A stretch of 64,000 nucleotides of DNA, from positions 186,001-250,000 of the forward strand of contig NW_026611593.1 in NCBI RefSeq assembly GCF_028502605.1, read 5' to 3'. This document shows positions 21,216-32,269 of the stretch, one piece after another. Position 1 is the first letter of the stretch, and each line of letters opens with the position of its first letter. Under the pieces are notes generated by a model. The model had not been told where the DNA came from. It made no database searches and worked only from the letters and a program-made list of their open reading frames with translations. Made by a program: the position numbers and the translations under genes. Source of the stretch: Trichoderma breve (lineage: Eukaryota; Ascomycota; Sordariomycetes; Hypocreales; Hypocreaceae).

Positions 21216-24082
21216 AAGAATGAGGAGAGACAGGGAAGAGAGTGTCAGCCAATTGAACGCATATAACTAGAATCCAATGAAGATGATCTTAAAATGATTT
21301 AAACACATGAATTCAATGCTAAGTAATAAACTCTCTTTTAAGATCTTATGATCTCTAAATAGCAATCGTTTAGGAGAAGTAGTGATATATATATACTTAG
21401 AAGGCGCACTGAATTTGCGTGCCCCGTTAATATCAACACGCGCCCACTATGAGAAAGACTAAAGCGGTAAATATTAATGGATCTGGTAAGCATCATACTG
21501 GTTTTTGGGGCGAGTAAGATTTTGCACACCAATAGTGTAGCGCTATATTTGAAGCCACTGATAATGATTACTCTTCAGCCTCAGAAACACGTACTGAGAT
21601 TTTCTATCTGATGATCAAATTTAATCTCCCTTCTGAAGAGCGGGCGTGCTGTTTGTGCCACAAGATAGATGTAGAGCGTTATATTCAGAACCACCCCACG
21701 CAAGCTGTTATCGTCAACAAATGCCCTGCTCCCCGCATGAGTTCACTGAATGGACGATTAGAACCACTCATCATCCTTGAATGATGACCTGTGCCACGAC
21801 TCAATCTTTTTGCTGTTCCGAATTCAATTTGTCTAAGAATCGAGCGAAGTAAATAGATAAATATCAAATTTACCCGTTATTAAGTAGATGTTGCCGAGCA
21901 AGATTAAAGAGGGCTGCGCAGTGGTTTCTTGTTAGCCGCGTAAAACTTGGCTGCACTTGACTGATTGGCGAGCCACAAAGGAGGACGGATCATCTAGTGT
22001 TGGCATATCCACCTACATCAACATTAGTTGGTAACGGACAATAAAGTTGCCATAATGAAATGACATGAGTAGTAATCAATTATTGCAGATTGGGCTTTAT
22101 AGGATGCAAGGGTCTGCATCATCGTTGAGTAAGCCGGACGAATTCGGCTTTGTCTTTTCTAAAAAGGGAGTGAGAGTAGTGGAAGAATCGTCTCTCATTT
22201 GCTGGAAGGTAAGTGATATTTTCTTCTTCAGTGGGGTCGCCTTTCACTGCAAGATTTAAAACTTCGTAATCATGGATAGAAACATTTTCTTTCCGAATTG
22301 AAGCTACAGCTGCACTGGTAATTTTACTATGATAGCCTTACTTCAAAGTGCTTTTAGCCTTTTGAACTTGAACGCATCGCCATTAACACACTCTCCAGTA
22401 CTTAAAAAAGTAGTTCGAGTGATGAGATACGTCGAGGTTCTCAAATTGCAAGGCCTCCTTTCATCATGAGATAAGATATCCAATTGCCCACTAACAGCTC
22501 CAAATTGTCAAGGACATCATATTGCTCAGATACCCAACGCCAATAGCGCCTAAAAGGCCGCTAATTTACTGAACCTTACTCACATGCTAGCGGGAACAAT
22601 TTCGTTCACTGGATCCGAATATACACTCTTACAGGCAAACAGGCAATCGCGTGCCGAGCAGTTTGCGTACTCTCGGCCGAAAAGTCCGCTTAGATGATGA
22701 AAACATTCTAAAACAATTGGCAGGAACCAACTCAGACCTCTCCCGAAAGTGAAAACTTCACACTGGTATGATGCAAAAGAAAAGAAGATGAAAAGGACAA
22801 AGACTAAAAGAGTTCCGTTATCCTGTGCTTTAGCAAGTAACTAAAAGCAAACAATAATATTTGTACAAGATACAAACAATATTCCTCGACTTGCTGTAGC
22901 TATTAAGCAGCTATCGTACATTCCATTAAGTGCTTCTAGGTCCTTCACGCATTGTAAGCGCCGTTTTTCTCCCTTGTTTTCGAATGTTCACTCTTTGCTA
23001 GATCTCTCCGTCTTTGAAACGTGAATGGTTCAAACGTTGATAAATTAACCTCGAAGACCATGAGAAAAAAAAATTCAGCTCAACGATATCAAACACGATA
23101 TTGGAGACAATAGCCTCTAGGTGTGAGAAGAGAGGTTGTGATTGCTAGTTAACAGTGAGAAAAAATACAACTTGGAGCACCACGAATAAACTACGAATGC
23201 TTTAGCTCTTAGACTAGCATTCTAAATTGCATGAGCTTTGCACAGACTAGAGAAGACAATATTAACAAGAATGCTTGAAGAATCCGCGTTTGCAGTTGCA
23301 CATGTGCCAAGTCCTTGGCAACTATACCGAGCGATATATGTAGTAATTATTCTTTAGTCGTATCACATCTTTTTCATAACTATAATCCTTCAACAAGCTT
23401 CTCATTTCTTTCAATCGATCTTTCCGTGGGACTACTCCTTTTCGCGGATAAGTCTTACAAGACTTTAGCTCATGTCATACGAGACAGCCCCTTGGGAAAT
23501 GCCGTCTTTCCAAGAAGAGGAAGTAATACACCGGCATGGGTTTAGCAGAGAGGGCATTGGCCTGAATTGGTATCATCTAGCTAGTTGGCGTCTTGACATA
23601 CATCGGAATACCTCAACTAGTAGTACAGGCCAATGCCATCCAGAGATAATGGAATATGAGTTGGGAAACCAGCGAGATAATGCCTAAGTGGGGGATGGAT
23701 CTGCTTAGTTCAGTGGGGTCATGTCGAACTTCGCATTCTCATTCTCAAATTGGTAAGTTGCAATATCTGTTCCTTGTGCCACCTCACCCTTCCGTATAGA
23801 TTGAACAGCAATGTTGAGTTTGCTAGCACAACAGAATGGATGTCAACCGCGCCAATATTTATTCCACAAGGGCTGTTGAACGTGTTCACTCTTAGTACGT
23901 TTCGTGACGGCCCGCTTCTAGACATGGCTACTGACATGCGTGTGGATAATGTGAAAGTGTTAAGACTGTTGACCTACATCAAGGATAGACTAAGCAGTTG
24001 CGCAATAGTACTTCCTATCAACATATCGAAGCTACCTCAAGCCAATACAATTCTCGGCCGTACAGTTGATATCGATTTGTCA
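21216..24082. other. long intergenic region, no confident gene
   Basis: 2.9 kb, AT-rich. Several short frames exist (22065-22259, 23315-23545, 23472-23687, 23750-24109). None shows a domain, and attempted splicing between them gives stop codons or introns under 25 nt. I see no terminal repeats or transposase. It may hold a non-coding transcript or decayed sequence; nothing is supportable. Confidence 0.45.
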
Positions 24083-25069
24083 CTAATAATTATCCCTAAG
24101 CCACTCTAGAAAGTAGGTTCCCACTTCACCCGGCTTCGCGAGCATACTCCAATGACCAGCATCTATTTCTTTCACTGTTAGGTGAGGTACCAATCCAAGA
24201 GTTTTGACAGCTTCAATCCCCTGCGCCCGACAAACAACGTCTTGTGTTCCCGCAACGAATAAGTATGGCACATCGATTTTGTATCTCTCAGCCGGCAGCC
24301 GCGAATCTTGCTCGTAAAAACGGCCATCTAGCAGTGATCGATAGTAGCATAAAGACGATTCAAATCCGTCCCGTTTCATGCGATTAATAAAATTTTCTCG
24401 CATTTGATTGGTTGCATAGTCTTGCACGGGTCCTTTCTTGTCCTGCTCCAGCCAGGTTTTGAGTCCATCTTTTGCACAAAGCGTGTTCATCCACTCTATT
24501 GGTTCCGCGTGTAAAGCCGTAAACAACGATTCAGTGTGCTCTTTTAATAGTGCAGGTCCAGCAACTGGATCGCTAAACAGCGCCCAATACCAGCCTGTGA
24601 AATAGCCAATAGCTTGGATCATAGCCGGAGCCAGCTGATCCATCACAATTGGTCCTTGTGGAGGAGGAGATGCTGGGAAATTCAACATGATCAATCCAGA
24701 GCAACGCTCAGGATGAAAAGCATAGAGGCGGTGAGCATGACCCGCGCCCCAATCATGCCCACAGCTAATGACCTTTTCAACATGCTCAGCATCTAGGATG
24801 TCAATAAAGTCTCCATTCAATCCGGCTGAATCAAACACCTCCGGGTCAGTAGGTTTCGAGGTATCGCCATGGCCTAAACAGTCAGGTATAATGACCCCAT
24901 ATCCTTGCGGAATAAGATAGCGTGTTGCGAGATCCTCCCACAGTGCCGCGTGATCCGGCCACCCATGAAGGAGAAGAATGGTTGGCTTCCCACTTGATGC
25001 TGTTGACACATAATAGGTGTAGGAAAAGCCCCGGGATACCTTCACAATCTTCTTTGTCAAAGTATCCAT
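24083..25069 (-). CDS. epoxide hydrolase-type alpha/beta hydrolase
   Basis: 328 aa. The nucleophile elbow reads GHDWGAG with Asp (D106), as in soluble epoxide hydrolases and haloalkane dehalogenases, not Ser. HGWPD (35-39) is the HGxP oxyanion-hole motif of epoxide hydrolases. Acid and base candidates are the Asp in VAGTQDVV and the His in DAGHWSML. The likely reaction is water addition to an epoxide, opening it to a diol. I started at ATG 25069 (MDTLTKK), because the 35-codon upstream extension is lysine-rich and unlike the family. Divergent from the alpha/beta hydrolase at 26055 across a 1 kb region with tandem AGGGG repeats, so the two may share regulation. Confidence 0.88.
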   Translation of the reverse strand: MDTLTKKIVKVSRGFSYTYYVSTASSGKPTILLLHGWPDHAALWEDLATRYLIPQGYGVIIPDCLGHGDTSKPTDPEVFDSAGLNGDFIDILDAEHVEKVISCGHDWGAGHAHRLYAFHPERCSGLIMLNFPASPPPQGPIVMDQLAPAMIQAIGYFTGWYWALFSDPVAGPALLKEHTESLFTALHAEPIEWMNTLCAKDGLKTWLEQDKKGPVQDYATNQMRENFINRMKRDGFESSLCYYRSLLDGRFYEQDSRLPAERYKIDVPYLFVAGTQDVVCRAQGIEAVKTLGLVPHLTVKEIDAGHWSMLAKPGEVGTYFLEWLRDNY

Positions 25070-25440
25070 AGTGAATGGATGTTTGTTGAAACTATAGGAA
25101 AGCTTTTGCTTAGGGACAGAGGGGCTCTTCTCTATCTTTTTTTTTGATGGAATTAAGCGCTCAAAGGATGGCAAAGCTTCAATTTCTCGTGATCTTGGGA
25201 AGATGGAGAGGGGTTTCGAGGGGTTTTAAAGGTTCTAATTTTAAAATACTATTAAAATATTACGTTATCCCATAGTAAAAGTAGAATAGGTACAGTATAC
25301 TGAAAGATGAATATGACAAGACTAGCGTAGGTTATGAGCATGAATGTGGATGGACGCGCGGTCAAGCCAGGCATCAATGCAAATTGTACTCAAAAAAGAT
25401 GAAACGCTGCTGCAATAGCCTTTAATCCTGTCGCCCAATC

Positions 25441-25481
25441 ATGAGGGGCCCAGTATGAGGGGCCAAGTATGAGGGGCATGG
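25441..25481. repeat. three tandem 14-bp units each carrying AGGGG (STRE-like)
   Basis: Units start at 25441, 25455 and 25469. Each begins ATGAGGGGC; the first two continue CCAGT/CAAGT, and the third diverges after 9 bases. AGGGG is the core of the fungal stress response element (bound by Msn2/4-type zinc fingers, Seb1 in Trichoderma). The array lies 370 bp from one divergent hydrolase gene and 570 bp from the other, so it could serve either or both promoters. Confidence 0.65.
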
Positions 25482-26054
25482 ACTGCAACATGCCGGACTC
25501 AACGCTGCTTACTCCTCGTCATCCACGCGCCGTAAGTGAGCTGATTTAGTTGCCTAGTGCGAAATTTACTCTTTGGTTGTGACAACAAGTATGTCTCTGT
25601 AACACATTTTGAGATTCAGCATTATCGGTTTTGAGATTAGAGTAACGCTTAAGGGTCGTTCCTTCAGGAAATATAGTTCTATGACAGGTAAAGTCGATCG
25701 AAACTGAATAAATAAAGTTATCTCTCATTCGCCAGTTTCGAATCATACAAGATGCTGAAAATGAGACTCCCGGAAACTGAATCATTCAAATACTTAATAT
25801 AGCTTGCTTAGCTTAGGTGGGCATGCTTAAGTCAAGTGGATAGACCAGGCATGGTTCAAATGCCAAACGCCTTTGAGTCCAACGCATAAATACTTGTGTT
25901 TCCCCCCAAACAATTTCACGCGAAGTGAGAAATGTAAAGACCACATCGTGTGAGCAAACCATTTCATTAGGCTAGCTCTTATCAGTTGTTGATGCTCAAT
26001 TAGGTGGTTTTCGTTTACATAATTTCCGATCCTACTCAACGTTCATTTGACAAG

Positions 26055-26921
26055 ATGGCAAACCCGGTTTTAAGCACTGGCATTCACAAATTCCAAGGCT
26101 TGGACATCGAACTAACTTACACGGTACGAGGATCTGGACCGTATCTTATTGTTCAAGCAGCAGGATGGGGAATTTCTTCTCAGTATCTTCAAATTGGGCT
26201 TTCGCCTCTTGAGGCTCAATTTACCCTGATATACCTAGAGCCCCGCGGCTCAGGCCCCTCCCAGCGACCACAAGAGGACATGATGAGCACTTCCGATATG
26301 GCCGACGACGTCGAGCTTTTACGAAAACACTTGGAATTTGAACAAATCGATTTGCTTGGTCATTCTAATGGAGGCACCATCGCCTTAGCGTATGCTGAGC
26401 GGTACCCCGCCTCAGTCCGAAACTTAATCCTCCTCACACATTGGCTCGAAGGATACGATGACAGTCGCACTTGGCAACGATTTCTAGATGAGAGAAAGGG
26501 CAATCCAGCATTTTCGAAGGCCATTACGGCACTTGAGATAGCCGAAACTCAAAAATTCCAGTCACGGGACGAGTGGTTTCAAAACTTACGCGTGAGGTTG
26601 TCTTTCTATCCGGCCAACCCAGACAAAGATTACCCCGCCTTTGAGAAGGCAATGGGTGAGCCCTCGTGGTGGGTTTACAAAGCTCAGGGTGCAGCCGACA
26701 AGATCAAGACCCTTGATCTCTATGCTGGACTCGATAAAGTCAAGGCCCGTACGCTATGTTTGGGGTGTTCTGAGGATCCAATATGCACTGAGAATGTCAC
26801 TCGTATTACAGCAGAGCACATAGCCGACTCACAGGTCGTCATTATTCCCGAGTGCGGGCATTTTCCCTGGATTGAACAACCAGATCAATTCTTCGCGGCG
26901 GTCATTGAGTTCCTGAAGTAA
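26055..26921 (+). CDS. alpha/beta hydrolase (proline iminopeptidase/esterase-like)
   Basis: 288 aa, single exon, serine hydrolase. The nucleophile is S104 in LLGHSNGG. The strand before it, LEPRGSGPS, resembles the DxRGxGxS pattern of proline iminopeptidases. The catalytic His is in IPECGHFPWIEQPDQF, and an acidic residue is available in CSEDPICTENV. Start at 26055 (MANPVL), where the family homology appears to begin; an in-frame extension of 17 codons is possible. Cytosolic, no signal peptide. Substrate could be a peptide, ester or lactone; context cannot decide. Confidence 0.85.
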   Translation: MANPVLSTGIHKFQGLDIELTYTVRGSGPYLIVQAAGWGISSQYLQIGLSPLEAQFTLIYLEPRGSGPSQRPQEDMMSTSDMADDVELLRKHLEFEQIDLLGHSNGGTIALAYAERYPASVRNLILLTHWLEGYDDSRTWQRFLDERKGNPAFSKAITALEIAETQKFQSRDEWFQNLRVRLSFYPANPDKDYPAFEKAMGEPSWWVYKAQGAADKIKTLDLYAGLDKVKARTLCLGCSEDPICTENVTRITAEHIADSQVVIIPECGHFPWIEQPDQFFAAVIEFLK

Positions 26922-28266
26922 AGATTAAAATTCAGTGCTAGCGCAACGTCTTCTTGAGAACATGTCGCGTCTACAGAAGGCATCGCAAGTTAAGGCAATT
27001 TTGGGTTGGAGCAATCTGGGGCCGTACAGGACATTGAAGGACCAGAATTAGTTTATTCGCAAGGTACAAGCAGCTTCAGAGCCACCCACACCAAGCGATA
27101 TAGCGTCCCAAAGCACACAAAGGGCCGCCAGACGCAAGGCTGCAAGATGTTAAAAGAGAGTAGACTTTATTTCCTAAGCTTAAGATACACCTTGGTTGAC
27201 AAAGATATCCTCTTAAAGTAAATGTCATTCAATTACGAATTCAATTCTCAAGGACTTTTTATCTCAAATGACACTTTTTGAGTATGTTCTGTTCTCTCAT
27301 CCTGAGCCGTCTAGTATAACTCAAGTGGTATGTTCATTAGAAGAGCAATTTTCAACACGCATTATTAGGGTACCCACTCTCAGTCTCAACTCAACCTTCG
27401 AATTAACTGGGTCAAGCTCGGTAATTGAACTTGATAAACGTTTACGCAGCTGGGAATCTGAGGTTACTTGGGGCCAAATCAGAATAAAAACACATTGCAA
27501 CACTATAAGCTCTGCTGCACTGCACATTGTCCTCGTCAATGAAACATGGGGATCAAGTCTAACTTTCATTCCTTCAAGGTTGAATACTTCATTCACAGCG
27601 AAATCCCAGAAAGACGGTCAGGAACCGTGGTAATTTAGCCGCTGATAAAGGAGAATATCGGACCGTAGTTCGGCTTCAGAGTTCAGTAGTTTCGCAGTAG
27701 TATGCTACATCACATTGCTTGATTCCGGAAGATCTAATCTACATTGGGTTCATTACAGTTTGTATTTGCTGCGAGACCGCATCACCAACCGATTTTACTT
27801 AATTACCTCGTAATGACGCTGGTTTAGCTTAATGGAGGGAGCTAGACATGAAAATCTGTGTTACCGTTGACGTCGTATATCGCCTCGGCTCTATGTGCTT
27901 CGTGCGGAGTACACAACACCAGAGCAGCCCTTTCAGCTTGAACTGCAACGGCTCCATATCGGGAGATAAAGACTAAAGCTTGAAGAGATATGGGAGCCGA
28001 TCTAGTGACCACTCCCTTGCATTTCCCCCGCGTTTTGGCTAGATATCGGTGGGGACCCGAGATAGTCTGTAGGCTAAGTTCAAGTTTATCAAGACCATGG
28101 AGTCCGAATCCGAATCCGAAGCCGTTTCTGTGAATGGGCAAGATAACGAGCTCTACGTATATATGTGCCAGATTGGAAGTCCAATACACGTAATGTCCTC
28201 TCAGTCAACTTCTAGTTGTCATCTCCATCATTGTCTAATCATAGCGCAGCTGCGTCGGTATGAGCC
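26922..28266. promoter_or_regulatory. intergenic and permease leader with hexamer triplet
   Basis: No gene is supported at 26922-28090; two short frames (27268-27633 and 27842-28189) look random. Close to the permease gene, TCCGAA occurs three times in tandem (28103-28120). It sits inside an ATG-initiated frame (28097-28309) in strong context (ACCATGG), which overlaps the permease start in another frame. Confidence 0.4.
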
Positions 28267-30345
28267 ATGGCACCTCGAGACTCTCGCGAGAACCTGGAAG
28301 GTGTCGTGACAGAAGTAGAAGATCAACATCATGTGGACGAAAAGTCTATTGAATATGATCCTGCACTCGCCAATGCAGCAGACACACAGCAATTAGGTGA
28401 GCTTAGGGTTGCTGTGCTCCCACTCTACCATACTGATACGTTACATAGCAAGTATCGGTTACAAACAGGAACTTCAGCGCCATTATTCTAGTGTTCAAGT
28501 GTTTGCTATAGCCTTTAGCATTATGGGACTTCTTCCATCTATATCCGCCACATTATGGTTCTCTGTTCCCGCAGGGCCAGTTGGAATGGTCTGGGTAAGT
28601 ATATATCTTAGGCGCCTTAGCCCAACGTAGTTTAACAGGTATAGGGATGGTTCTCTGCGAGTGCTCTTATTTTCGTTGTTGGATTGGCAATTGTGAGTTT
28701 TACAGCATGTTAAACCCCCACCTGATCACTTCTAATATTGTTAGGCTGATCTCGGCTCTTCGCTCCCGACCTCTGGCGGCCTCTACTGGTGGACACATTA
28801 TTTCGCAGCTGAACGATATAAAAACCCGTTGAGTTTCCTTGTTGGATACAGCAACACAATAGGATTAATTGGGGGCATCTGCTCAATAGATTGTAAGAGA
28901 AGGACCGTCATAAATCCTGTTTATTGATCGAGCTAATTCCCGTCTAGATGGATTCGCATCCTTCATCGTCTCACTTGGCACCATCAGTAGCGATGGAGAA
29001 TGGATCCCCAGCAGAGGCCAACTCTATGCCATATTCGTGGCAACCGTCCTCAGTCACGGTATACTGGCGAGCTCCGCCGGAAGGGTCATGCACCATCTTC
29101 AGACGTGGTTTGTTGTCGCAAACTTTGTCTTGATTATTGCAACAATTATCGCTTTACCCGTCAGCATGCGATTGCGCAACATCCCCATTAATTCAGCCAG
29201 CTACGTGTTCAGCTATTCGATCAATGAGACGACCTGGCCATCGGGGTGGGCCTTCATGCTGTCTTGGCTCTCTCCAATCTGGACAATTGGAGCATTTGAC
29301 TCTTGTGTGCATATGAGCGAGGAGGCCAAAAACCCAACAAAGGCAGTGCCTATCGGTATACTCGCCTCAATCGGAGGCTGCTGGATATTCGGCTTCCTTG
29401 TAACTGCGGTGCTAGCTGCCTGCGCCGGTAACAACTTCGAGGAGATTCTTGGCACACCTTTTGGCCAGCCAATAGCTCAGGTAAAATTCTCTCTGATGAT
29501 TCGAAAGCCCAGCTCCAACTTATCCTCATTCTAACCTTCTAATGGTAGATCTACTACAATGCTCTGGGGAAAAGCGGCGCCCTGGGCTTTATGTCTGCTA
29601 TCTCGATTCTACAGTTTTTCATGGGACTCAGCATTGTACGTTGGCAGTGAAGGCAACAGCCATTTGTTCTACATCTCCAAAATTCGACCCACCCTCCCCC
29701 TTTTGAACACACACACACACACATAGATATATATAATGAATCTAACGCCTTGTGTCTAGGTTGTGGCAGCGTCTAGACAGACCTGGGCATTCTCTCGCGA
29801 TGGGGCATTGCCGTTTTCTTCATTCCTCAGACAGATAAGCAAAACATTCGGGTATCAGCCATTAAGAACTGTGTGGGCTACTTGTCTGACGGCAATCATT
29901 ATTGGCCTACTGTCCTTAATCAACAATGCGGCCGCAAACGCTCTTTTCTCGCTCGCAGCTGCCGGCAATAACGTTGCTTGGGCAATTCCAATATTGTGCC
30001 GCATACTCTGGGGAAGAGAGAAATTTCGCCCAGGGCCGTTCTACACCGGCAGATTTAGCGTTGCTATCTCAATTGCTGCCTTGATGTATTTGACTTTTTC
30101 AACAATATTATGCATGTTCCCCACCGAAGGGCCAAATCCTGATCGTAAGTCTCCCACCCTCAGATGTCATCAAGTTGAAGCAGAGCCATGCTGACATCAC
30201 TGAAGCATCCGTCATGAATTACTCCGCAGTTGTGAATGGAACAGTGTGGGGAGGCGCATTGCTCTATTATTTTCTCTACGCTCATAAATGGTTCAAAGGT
30301 CCTAAACACACTCTGGACATCATGGAAAATGAAGATGATATCTAG
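28267..30345 (+). CDS. amino acid/GABA/choline-type permease (APC superfamily)
   Basis: Plasma-membrane transporter of the fungal GABA permease/choline transport family. Eight exons (28267-28396, 28449-28594, 28645-28692, 28745-28892, 28948-29480, 29549-29635, 29760-30144, 30206-30345) sum to 1617 nt, giving 538 aa. Seen: a charged ~55-residue N-terminus; about twelve membrane segments; the family entry segment FAIAFSIMGLLPSI; ADLGSSLPTSGGLYWW after TM2; HMSEEAKNPTKAVP, the signature loop between TM6 and TM7; and SRDGALPFS. Intron 6 contains an (AC)8 tract. It faces the second transporter (convergent, 481 bp apart). The specific substrate cannot be read. Confidence 0.92.
29707..29722. repeat. 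(AC)8 microsatellite in an intron
   Basis: Dinucleotide repeat inside the permease intron 29636-29759, followed by TAGATATATATA. Likely length-polymorphic between strains; no functional role is inferred. Confidence 0.9.
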
Positions 30346-30826
30346 AGTACTCTTATTGCTGTATTAGTAGTATTTAAAATCCACCTTGTTATTCGGTCGC
30401 TAAAAAGCTCTTCTTTGGCCGTCTCACGTAGCCACGTTCCACTTCTGTTTAGTCATAATTTCGACGTGATACACCAGAGCGGGCGGATATTTAGAGGGAT
30501 ATCAATGTCTCTATTCTAATATTCAAGGAACCTCGTTCTTGTTTTTACAGTGATTCCATTAAATTTCTTGGCCCAAGCACATGTTCATGAGGTTGCGTTC
30601 CTCCGAGAACCACTTTCGGAGGATTATTATCATATCAGGATAGAAGGGTTATGGGCAATATGGCTACTGGTGCGTACTAAATTATGGCCTATATGCCGTA
30701 CGGAGGCCTAGAAACTTCGGCGTCTCTATCAATCAAAAGTGTTCTATATTTAAACAACGCTTTCACAATACATCATCTTCTGCAGGAAAAGGGTCGAGTG
30801 GTGCTTCCATCAGATGTTTCCCGAAT
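30346..30826. other. short convergent 3' intergenic region
   Basis: Lies between two transporter genes that point at each other. It would hold both 3' ends; no distinct terminator is visible. Confidence 0.5.
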
Positions 30827-32269
30827 CTATGTCAAAGTTAGCCAGCCTGTCTTTAGTGAATCAACATCTATTCCACTTACAATATCAGCAATAGTGGCGT
30901 ATGTACCAGCAACAAGAGCTACAACTCCAATTATAAATGCCAGTATGCTTCCAAGAGTAATGAGGATATTCTTCCGCGAGAACCAATTTCCCTTGCAAAG
31001 TAATCTGAACCACATGATAGCGGGGATCCAGTAAGAAAATCCAGTGACAAAGAGTGCTGAAACAAGGGAAAGCAGATCGGAAAAGATGGGAATAGCTTCG
31101 GCAATAACCCAAGCAATAATCGTCAGAACTGCTGCGAGCGAAATCCAGGCAGCCCAGCCCCTGGGAGTATTAACATATCTAATGATTGACTTCTTCCAAA
31201 GACGACCATGGATATATCGAAGCGCCACCGTCGAGTTAATGGAGCCGGAGATAAAAATAACTGGCAGCGCAATGCCAAACGTAATTTTGGAAATAAGAGG
31301 ACCAGACGATAGTAGTGCGGGAGCCTGGATGGATGGGCCGATGAATGCATAGCAGAGTGCGCCGGTCAGAGTATAGATAATGATCTGGGCAATACCGGAT
31401 GCCCAAATCGACTTCATGAAGTCCTTCGGAGTATGCATCTCGTCCATAAATGAAAATTGGCCGATGGCAAAACTGAAAGCAAAGATGATGTTGCTTACTG
31501 CCACGAAAGCCTCAGAGAAGGTCACACCTTCTTGAGGCCACGTAGACCACTCAACGCCGGAAAGTCCACCTGAGGAGTCTCGCGCTTTAATGCCTGTAGC
31601 AATTATAGTAATTCCAATAGCAGCAATGATCGATGCAAAGTCGATGTAGCCAAGAATAGCTATCTCAGTGAAGGAAGGTGGTATAGCCAGTATGAATAGG
31701 ATGACTGCCGAGATAGCTGAAAAGGCAATAGAGCAGACGTGATTCCCATTCAAGGTGCCCAAAGCGATGCTGCCAGTCAAGGCGTGTGAGCCGACAGACA
31801 TAACGAGCTCGAGAACCATGGCAGCACCAAACAATTCATAGCCAATTCTTCCAAACAAGAGTTTTCCAGCGTCAGCATAGTGAGAGACTTGAGGATAGGC
31901 CAATTTGACTTGTCCCACAAGATAGCTTGTGAATATCGTGATTAATCCGAGTGTGATGGTAAGGAAAACGCCTGGGAACATTCCGAGAGTATGGTAGGCC
32001 GCTGGTAAACTGAGAGCTCCCAGGGCAATGGCTTCAACGATGGTTACAATAGCCAGGCGTTTCCAGCCCAGTCGGTGGAAATGCGCATTGCCATCTGCAG
32101 CAATCTGTTTCAGTCGACTGGCTTGCAATTCATCGCTCGTCTCTCCAAAGATGTCATTGTCGGTTCCATGACCTGAATCATCTTGCTGATTTTCATATTT
32201 GCCGACGCTACCCTTCGTAGAAGGCTGAGCGTAGACTTCAGAATGCGCAGCGGCAATGTTGTCTGCCAT
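30827..32269 (-). CDS. neutral amino-acid transporter (AAAP family, MTR-like)
   Basis: 480 aa, single exon, about eleven membrane segments. The ~70-residue hydrophilic N-terminus is acidic (DDSGHGTDNDIFGETSDELQ). The first membrane segment reads IVEAIALGALSLPAAYHTLG, typical of the fungal N amino acid transport system (Neurospora MTR) family. FAFSFAIGQFSFMDEM, after TM6, is a second family signature. Expected role is proton-coupled uptake of neutral or aromatic amino acids at the plasma membrane. Together with the APC permease next door and the cysteine synthase further right, it gives this part of the window an amino-acid theme. Confident of family, not of substrate. Confidence 0.92.
   Translation of the reverse strand: MADNIAAAHSEVYAQPSTKGSVGKYENQQDDSGHGTDNDIFGETSDELQASRLKQIAADGNAHFHRLGWKRLAIVTIVEAIALGALSLPAAYHTLGMFPGVFLTITLGLITIFTSYLVGQVKLAYPQVSHYADAGKLLFGRIGYELFGAAMVLELVMSVGSHALTGSIALGTLNGNHVCSIAFSAISAVILFILAIPPSFTEIAILGYIDFASIIAAIGITIIATGIKARDSSGGLSGVEWSTWPQEGVTFSEAFVAVSNIIFAFSFAIGQFSFMDEMHTPKDFMKSIWASGIAQIIIYTLTGALCYAFIGPSIQAPALLSSGPLISKITFGIALPVIFISGSINSTVALRYIHGRLWKKSIIRYVNTPRGWAAWISLAAVLTIIAWVIAEAIPIFSDLLSLVSALFVTGFSYWIPAIMWFRLLCKGNWFSRKNILITLGSILAFIIGVVALVAGTYATIADIVSGIDVDSLKTGWLTLT

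Noticed and set aside
22065..22280. 64-codon frame with a GTAAGT...TTCAG pair that would extend it
   Set aside because: The intron would be only 23 nt, too short for fungal splicing, and the protein has no recognisable features.
23719..24109. Possible spliced gene joining ATG at about 23721 to the frame 23750-24109
   Set aside because: The strong GTAAGT/TATAG junction creates an in-frame TGA, and the 3' end overlaps the epoxide hydrolase-type gene antisense.
25070..25174. 35-residue N-terminal extension of the epoxide hydrolase-type protein
   Set aside because: Lysine-rich and AT-rich, with no resemblance to transit peptides or the family; the downstream ATG fits family starts.
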